Origin: Diphasiastrum complanatum
Lineage: Eukaryota; Streptophyta; Lycopodiopsida; Lycopodiales; Lycopodiaceae
Assembly (NCBI GenBank): GCA_029204225.1
Contig: MU832198.1
Coordinates: 1-64,000 of the forward strand
Direction: 5' to 3'
DNA length: 64,000 nucleotides
Part shown: piece by piece, positions 57,994-64,000 of the stretch
How the letters are laid out: every line of letters begins with the position of its first letter
Numbering within the stretch: position 1 is the stretch's first letter
Translations under genes and position numbers: made by a program
Notes under the pieces: model-generated
Told to the model about the DNA's origin: nothing
The model's input: only the letters and a program-made list of their open reading frames with translations
The model's database searches: none

Positions 57994-58955
57994 TTACATA
58001 AACAGATCTAAGCCAAGTTTGGCTCTAAAAGTCTCAAACTTTTCTTTACTTAAAGCTTTTGTAAATATATCAGCAGCTTGTAACAAAGTAGAACAGTGTA
58101 CAATACTTATATCTTCATATTGTAGCTTCTCACGCACAAAGTGATATTTTACCTCAATATGTTTTGTCCTTGCGTGAAAGACAGGATTCTTAGCCAATTG
58201 TATTCCACTTTGACAGTCACAGAAAATAATAGTAGGATTTACCTACTTCATGCCAATCTCACATAACAACTTACGTAGCCAAACAGCTTCCTGGGTAGCA
58301 GGACTTAACGCTTTATATTCGGCTTCTGTAGAAGAAAGAAAAATAGTATCTTGCTTTTTTCTAGACTATGAAAAACAACCGCGACCAAAATTGAAGGCAT
58401 AACGTGTTGTTGACTTTCTATCATCTACATTTCCTGCCCAATCAGCATCAACATAACCCTGCAACTTAGGTAAAACACTTTGTCTTTTGTGGATTAGGCC
58501 AAGGTTAGGTGTACCTTTCACATACCTCAAAATCCTTTTTGCAGCTTTCCAATGGTCCATAGTGGGTGATGACATGAATTGGCTAATCAAACTACAGCAT
58601 AGCAGATATCAGGACATTTAGTCGTAAGATATATCAAACTCCCAACTAGCTGACGAAATAGAAGAGCATCAACATGTGCACTATCATCAATACAAGATAA
58701 TTTCTTACCGACTTCGCAAGGGGTGCTGGAAGGTTTGCACTCTGTCATGCGAAATCTCTCCAATACCTCGCGCACATACTTGTTTTGACATAACCTGATA
58801 TCACTGCCAATTTGCCATACTTCGACACCCAAGCAGTAGTGCATAAGATCTAAATCTGTCATCTCAAACTGCTTGCATAAGTTGGATTTGATAGAACGAG
58901 TGAGGTTCTCATCATTTCTCGTGATAATGATATCATCAACATAAAGTACAATCAA
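57994..58955 (-). pseudogene. Copia RT (C-terminal half) and RNase H
   Basis: Minus strand: ALIVLYVDDIIITRNDENL with intact YVDD, MTDLDLMHYCLGVEVWQI, VREVLERFRMTECKPSSTPC and ALLFRQLVGSLIYLTTKCPD. Then MISQFMSSPTMDHWKAAKRI, RYVKGTPNLGL and YVDADWAGNVDDRKSTTRYA (RNase H). After a stop it ends HARTKHIEVKYHFVREKLQY and ADIFTKALSKEKF. The reading frame has two or three breaks. Everything upstream of the palm motif is missing. Confidence 0.9.
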
Positions 58956-58962
58956 GGCAATG

Positions 58963-59832
58963 TTATCTTCGTTTATAAGAACATAAAGATTTGGATCTGA
59001 ATTTGTTCTTACAAACCCATGAGAAAGAAAGTATTACATGATCAAAACACCTATACGCCTTCGTCCTCTCATCATAACTGACGAAGATACACTTGATTGC
59101 TTTTGCATCAAGTTTCTTTCGCTCTTCCTTTGGCACATGTACATAGGCCCTACATCCAATGACACGAAACTTGTCGACTTTTGGCTTTATTCTTGTAAAT
59201 GCTTCTTCGAGAGTCACATTTGGAACTGCAACTGTAGGGCTCCTGTTTTGCAAGAACGTTGTCGCACTGCACGCTCTCGACCAAAGTGAATCGGTCAAGC
59301 CCATTTGCTTCATCATGGAGTGTGCACTCTCCATAATAGTCTTGTTTTTCCTTTCAACTACAACATTACTATGCGGCGTATGTGATTGTGTAAATTGTCT
59401 TTTGATGCCGTGTTCCTTGCAAAAGTCCTCAAAATTATCAGATTTATATTTGCCCCCTCTAATATCAAATCTTAGCACTTTGATGTGTGCATCCAGTTGG
59501 TTCTCTACTAAAGTCTTGAACTCCTTGAAGCGAGCAAAAGCATCAAATTTCTTCTTCAAGAAATAAATCCATGTCCTCCTAGAGTAATCATCTATGAAAG
59601 TCATAAAATATTATGCTTTCCCCAACGATATGGTCTTCACTGGGCCACATAGGTCGCTGTGAATAAGTTCCAGCGGTTTCTTAGCTCTTGTAGCTCCACC
59701 TTTCTTGAATGTCTCCCTGTGATGCTTTTCCATGAAACATCCTTCACATATTGCGTGATGATCATCCTGTAATGCTGGTAATCCTATTACCATCTTCAGC
59801 TTCGCCATCAATCTTAAGATCCCATAGTTCAA
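58963..59832 (-). pseudogene. Copia pre-integrase zinc region and integrase
   Basis: Minus strand: CEGCFMEKHHRETFKKG, LIHSDLCGPVKTISLGKA, a stop, then MTFIDDYSRRTWIYFLKKKF and VLRFDIRGGKYKSDNFEDF. The second catalytic Asp is kept but SDNGGEY is altered to FDIRGGKY. SHTPHSNVVVERKNKTIME and HVPKEERKKLDAKAIKCIFV follow. Just after YRCFDH the sequence jumps, in another frame, to SHGFVRTNSDPNLYVLINED of RT. This deletion junction (about 59030) removed the end of integrase and the start of RT. Confidence 0.9.
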
Positions 59833-59849
59833 GTGACCAGTCTTCTATG

Positions 59850-61112
59850 CTACAACTTAGATTGAGATGTTGTTGAGATAGCCAAACCATATTCTCCTGG
59901 TTTTGCATCATCCAATTTATAAAGGCCATAGTTACTATCTCTATAACCTTTCGCCACCACTTTATGGTTGTGGTTCATATCCCTCATAAGGCATGCATCC
60001 TTGACAAATTCATCCTTAAGATATTGATTTGTCATTACTCCAACAAAAAACAAACTCTTTTTGAGTCCAGGAACATAAAACACATTAGGAATATTCTTGA
60101 TTTTACCATCAAGAAACTACACAGGTACATTACCAACACCCTATATTTGGCAATGCTCCCCATTGGCTTGAGTGACCTTATTCCCATCATGGATTGGTGA
60201 GAATTTCTCAAACCAATCACGTTTTCCAGTCATATGCCTTGTGGCGCCTGAATCTATGAACCATCTGGCACCATCGTCAACCTGGGATGCCAATGTCGAT
60301 GAGAAGACACTTGTCTCGTCATCTTCTCCATCATCTTCGGCAATGTTGCCTTGTTGTTTCACTTTTCCCGCCTTTATGTCCGCTTTTTTCTTGTAACACT
60401 CGCGTGCCCAATGACCCGGTTTGTGACAATAGTAACATTTGTCGTTCTTCTTTTTCGCCTTTGATGACGACTCTCCCTCGTCATCATCATCCTTGAATTT
60501 CTTGGGAATCCTTTTCCATCCTTTCTGCTTGCCTTTAGCAAGCAAGGCTTGATCCTCCTATGGGGTTTGCCTTGACTTCACCACTTCGTGACACTGCTCT
60601 TCCTGCAACATGATTTTGTGGAAGTCTTCAAAAGTAGGCAATCTCTCCCTCAAAGCAATGTCGCCCACAAACATCTGTAGCCCTCCCGAGACACCGCTCA
60701 TTGTGGTATGTACCAATTCAATGTCCCTAATTGGTTCTCCAATTGCCACAAGTTGATCTCTCAGGTTCAATCTCAACTTCAAAAACATGGCCCGAGCTGG
60801 ATTGCAAGTTTGAAATTGCATTCTAAGAGCTTCCCAAGCTCCCCTAGCCATCGTGGCATCACTTATATGAGTGATCACATGGTCTTTCACTGAAAGATTG
60901 ATCAAGGACAATGCTCTCTGTGCCTTTTTATCAAAGGCCCTCATGTCACTTGTAGTGGTATTTGGCCGGACTTCAATACCTGCCACAATCTCCCATAACT
61001 CTTTCTCCATCAAAATGCTCTTCATTTTGAATTTCCAGATGTTGTAGTTAGAAGCCCCATCAAGTTTGCTTACATCGCCCAAAATTGCCTCATTGATGTT
61101 TGCCATTTCCAA
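59850..61112 (-). pseudogene. Copia gag and protease
   Basis: Starts MEMANINEAILGDVSKLDGA at 61112. The UBN2-type gag core follows (WEIVAGIEVRP, FDKKAQRALSLINLSVKDHV, AWEALRMQFQTCN). A stop at 60558 precedes a basic stretch and the zinc knuckle CYYCHKPGHWARECYKKK (intact CX2CX4HX4C). The protease WFIDSGATRHMTG is next, with a stop after ANGEHCQI, and then NVFYVPGLKKSLFFVGVM. Only two or three stops break the frame, so gag is the best-preserved part. Confidence 0.9.
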
Positions 61113-62137
61113 ACTGCTTGAAACTTCACCTGTAGGCTAAAAAGTGTATGCCGAAGCCAACCGTGATAAAAAATAATGACTTGCAATTTTTGGCTTACAA
61201 GGCCACCCGCCGCTCTTTTGCCAAATTAAAAGCCAAACTGGCGTTGCTTTCCGAAATGCTTCTCGTCACCAACTCCCAGCTACGTGCCCAGTGGAATGGT
61301 GAAATCACTTTTGGCGCATTTCGAACACTTTCTCCGCGACAATCACTCAATTTTGGTGTACCGTACTTGCAGGTTTAGTCAGGGTTCCCTTCATTTGGAA
61401 GCTATAGCCTTTCGTTTGGCCAAAATAGGCTAAAGGAGGTGAAAATAAGGGCAATTTGGATTTTTGAACTGTTTCTTCAATGTGAAGACTTCACCTTTCA
61501 AAAACTTGGGACCCAACAATTTTTTCAGTTTGAAATTTTTTTAATAAAAAGAAGGCCTATTTTGCCTTTCAGTTCTTCAAGGCCCTTTCAAAGCCCATCT
61601 CTAACACTAGTTTCAATCCGACAGTTGGTATAGTCTTTAGAACTTCCAATCATGTCTGTCGATCGCGATGGACCTCCATCCAATGATCATGCACATTTGT
61701 GTGCATTGAAGGTCTATCCTCCAGCCACTATACACTTTCAACCGCTACAGCTTCACCCGGCTGGCTGCGCGCGACGTTTGCGCCTCTCTCCTCCTTCTCT
61801 CTTTACCTTCCTTCTATGCTTTCAAGGGTTTCTGGCATGGTGGCTGCTCTCTTTGATCTGATCCAGCGCTCTTATCTCTCCACGGTCGCCCACGGCCTCT
61901 CCATACGTTCACAACAGTAGCACGGTGCCCACTTCTAGCTCTTTACAGCTTCAAAAAAGGATTTGTATTGAGAGAAAAATGTGTTTTTCTGACTTAAAAT
62001 CCTAGTTGTCAAGGAAGAAGATATTTTGGGCTTTATCTGATCTTCTTGAGAATTTCTTTGAGCAGCTACCTATCCCTCTGAGGTCGCCCTATAGCAAGCA
62101 ATCTTCTGCTCCAAACCGCTTTTCAAACGGTGTTCGG
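61113..62137 (-). other. Leader of the 57652-62400 element
   Basis: About 1 kb without a convincing ORF on the element's strand. Plus-strand frames here are antisense by-products. Confidence 0.6.
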
Positions 62138-62149
62138 GCTCTGATACCA
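62138..62149 (-). promoter_or_regulatory. Primer-binding site (initiator Met-tRNA)
   Basis: Minus strand TGGTATCAGAGC, zero bases from the LTR end AACT. Confidence 0.92.
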
Positions 62150-62400
62150 AGTTAAGAAAATAGTTTAAAAACCCGACCGGATCAATCACCCAGCACAACG
62201 TCAAGTGCAACAAGACAAGACAACATAATTGCTCTCTACAAACTGTATATTCAAGTAATAAGTAAGTACCAAGATAAAGTTGTTTAAAAGCACTCAAAGG
62301 GCTCGTAAAAGAAAGACGTCTTGATAATTCTAGAACTGAGCACACATGGTGCCATTGAAATAAGAAAGCATTGTATAAGTCGATCATTGCTATTTTAATT
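62150..62400 (-). repeat. 5' LTR of the 57652-62400 element
   Basis: 251 bases, AGTTAAG...TTTTAATT. The last two bases differ from the left copy's CT. Confidence 0.9.
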
Positions 62401-62405
62401 CATGC

Positions 62406-63255
62406 AACGTGGTTGATGCCAGTACCAGTACTTTGATCGCTCAAGACAGAAGAAAAAATAATCTATATCATCTGAAGGTACACCTACCTACATATCAAGT
62501 GCATCAGACTCATGATGATTTGCCAGACACTCTGTGGCACAGGAGACTCTACCACATGAACTCAATGGCAATTTACCAAGCAAGCCATCATGGAGCAATA
62601 ACAGGGGTCAACATTTCGAATGAAACCAGTTCGACCACTTGTGATGCATGTTTGAAGGATAAGATGTCATACACTCCATTCATCAAATACTCCTACAGAA
62701 CGACCAAGATTCTGAGCTAGTGCATTCGGACATCTGCGGACCTTTCAATGTGATCTCAGTAGGAGGTTCAAATATAACCTTCATTGATGACTATAGTAAA
62801 TTCTCCAGAGTGTATTTTATTCAGAATAAATTTGAAGCACTTGATAAATTCACAGAATACATGAATTGGGCTGAGAGATGTATAGGCTACAAGGTAAAGC
62901 AGACCAGAACAGATCAAGGTGGCGAATACATCTCGAATCACTTTAGTGACTTCTGCAATGATCGTGACATCATTCACAGAAGGACTGCAGCCTACACACC
63001 GCAGCACAATGGTGTTGCAGAAAGAAAGAACAGGACCTTGATGGAGCTGCCAGATGCATGATGGCCTACTCAAAAGATCCAAGGTACTATGGGCTGAAGC
63101 AGTAGCTACAGTCGCATACATCCAAAACAGAACAAGCAAGTTTGGTGTTCCTCACACGACACCACATGAGCTATGGTGGGGCAAGTCTGGTGTTCCTCAC
63201 ACGACACCACATGACACCACACGATCAATGGTGGAGCTGCCAGATGCATGATGGA
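62406..63255 (+). pseudogene. Ty1/copia pre-integrase and integrase, right piece
   Basis: Continues the frame broken at 57651: NNLYHLKVHLPTYQ, LWHRRLYHMNSMAIYQASHH, CDACLKDKMSYTPF, then (one frame change near 62716) LVHSDICGPFNVISVGGSN, TFIDDYSKFSRVYFIQNKFE and RTDQGGEYISNHFSDFCNDR. YTPQHNGVAERKNRTLME follows, with all three D-D-E catalytic residues present. A frame change near 63055 leads to VLWAEAVATVAYIQNRTSKF and a local duplication (GVPHTTPH twice, ELPDA twice) before coding similarity ends at about 63255. It is the same lineage as the integrase at 40180. Confidence 0.88.
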
Positions 63256-63907
63256 AATATAGGTGGATGAGCAATTATGTTAAAATTTAGCAGAATGAAA
63301 GCTATGTTAAGCTACTAAGTCAGAGATAGAAGCTTGATGTGGTAACTCTGTCATAAAATGCTTGTTGGTCTCCTTTCAGACTCGGTTTTGAGGTTTGAAA
63401 CCCTGAAAGCTGTTGGAAATCATGAGACAGCTGGTCTCTGCCTGCTCAGAATCGAAAGAGCTGTGGCTGATCTTTGATTTCTGAGAATAGGAAACTGCTA
63501 CTCGGCCTTCCCAGTAAGTCAAATCTGCTCCATAATCGTTTGTTGGGTTCTTGAAATGCATCTGGGGGATAATCCTTAATGAATAATCCATGTATCTTTT
63601 AGATATATGCCATAAGAACGTGAGGACATTTCTAATGGAGGGAAAAGCCTGGTGTAAGAGCAGTAAGAGACATTTAAACGACCTTGAGACTGGTTGTAAC
63701 CTGATTTTTTGTGAAGTTTGAAAACCACTGGAATGGAAGAAGACTGGAAACCGATAAGGAACAGGGTTTCGGATTCTCTGTGGACAGCAGAAGATGTGAA
63801 TATTGGCCATAAAGCCTAAATATCCTGTTTTGGGGAAGGACGAGACTGATGCTATTTCTTTTTTTTCTCCCTGACGCGATGGTGGAAGCGCAATTCAGCC
63901 TCCTATC
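63256..63907. other. Unassigned; possible promoter/5' UTR
   Basis: No repeat or domain recognised. A minus-strand frame of 144 codons (63376-63810) has no supporting feature. The base composition becomes less AT-rich towards the right edge. Confidence 0.3.
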
Positions 63908-64000
63908 ATGCTTCTCTCATCGATGAGGCCTGCGGCTAAGAAGCTCTCTCTTCAGAAAAAGTTGCGGCTGGATGAATCTTTGGTTGAATTTCTCTCTCCC
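63908..64000 (+). CDS. Possible 5' end of a gene running off the window
   Basis: ATG at 63908 opens MLLSSMRPAAKKLSLQKKLR, continuing LDESLVEFLSP to the last base with no stop. A 15-codon upstream ORF begins at 63871 and overlaps this start. Only 31 codons are visible, so product and reality are uncertain. Confidence 0.25.
   Translation, partial: MLLSSMRPAAKKLSLQKKLRLDESLVEFLSP

Larger units (their letters stand above)
57652..62400 (-). mobile_element. Copia element with AG...CT LTR ends, nested in another copia
   Basis: Two LTRs of exactly 251 bases (57652-57902 and 62150-62400) differ at about 20 positions by eye. The target duplication CATGC is at 57647-57651 and 62401-62405. The Met-tRNA primer-binding site lies on the minus strand at 62138-62149, directly against the right LTR. 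The LTRs begin AGTTAAG and end TTTTAACT in plus reading (the right copy ends TTTTAATT), instead of TG...CA. The interior encodes gag, protease, integrase and the second half of RT plus RNase H on the minus strand; a deletion removed the front of RT. Confidence 0.93.

Noticed and set aside
63376-63810. 144-codon minus ORF
   Set aside because: No domain or homology recognised; lies where a promoter for the plus-strand start at 63908 would be. Not supportable without a database search.

Overview
The window looks like nuclear DNA from a land plant with a large, repeat-filled genome. A fern, another seed-free plant or a gymnosperm seems likeliest, but the sequence does not settle the lineage. Evidence: AT-rich DNA; layer upon layer of plant Ty1/copia and Ty3/gypsy LTR retrotransposons, most primed by initiator Met-tRNA (TGGTATCAGAGC) and one by Asp-tRNA; long GA/CT microsatellites; and a few spliced plant host genes. 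There is no bacterial operon structure, CRISPR array or rRNA. I saw no tRNA gene.

Host-type genes are few. (1) 3816-3932 (+) is the last coding exon of a PP2A 65-kDa A subunit. (2) 27765-28408 (-) is an apparently intact two-exon EG45-like (plant natriuretic peptide/expansin-like) secreted protein whose intron holds a long GA tract. (3) 31072-32537 (-) is a broken, multi-exon gene with the motifs of a circularly permuted (beta-order) DNA amino-methyltransferase. (4) 47450-47879 (-) is a small plant ORF with a frameshift. (5) A possible gene start opens at 63908 and runs off the window.

Layout: 1-1294 is part of a copia element (-) with a GATCGCTG-rich leader. 1589-2957 is a short LTR element. 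3.8-8.5 kb holds the PP2A exon and old gypsy/copia scraps. 8972-13060 is a decayed coiled-coil ORF followed by a polypurine tract and a 1.26-kb LTR, with no visible pol. 13.06-25.7 kb is a nest: a copia integrase piece is cut by a gypsy LTR; the gypsy leader is cut by a 5.26-kb pol-less element (15215-20470, target duplication AGTCT); gypsy gag then resumes and is itself interrupted by copia-derived sequence. 25.7-28.5 kb is a microsatellite-rich island around the EG45-like gene. 28.5-33 kb is mostly intergenic, plus the methyltransferase pseudogene. 33254-39233 is a nearly whole copia element (-). 39.69-40.18 kb is a remarkable array of short palindromes in a foldback structure, next to an RT-deleted copia. 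41.5-47.4 kb is largely featureless. 49.7-53.4 kb is gypsy and copia debris. 54285-55298 is a 1-kb foldback transposon. 55.4-56.6 kb is an unrecognised decayed ORF. 57652-62400 is a copia element (-) with unusual AG...CT LTR ends and target duplication CATGC, inserted in frame into another copia element (+).

Most elements are fossils with stops and frameshifts. Several are internally deleted or lack pol, which suggests that mobilisation in trans helped build this locus. The most biologically unusual items are the methyltransferase-like pseudogene, the palindrome array at 39.7-40.2 kb and the LTR-linked coiled-coil ORF.
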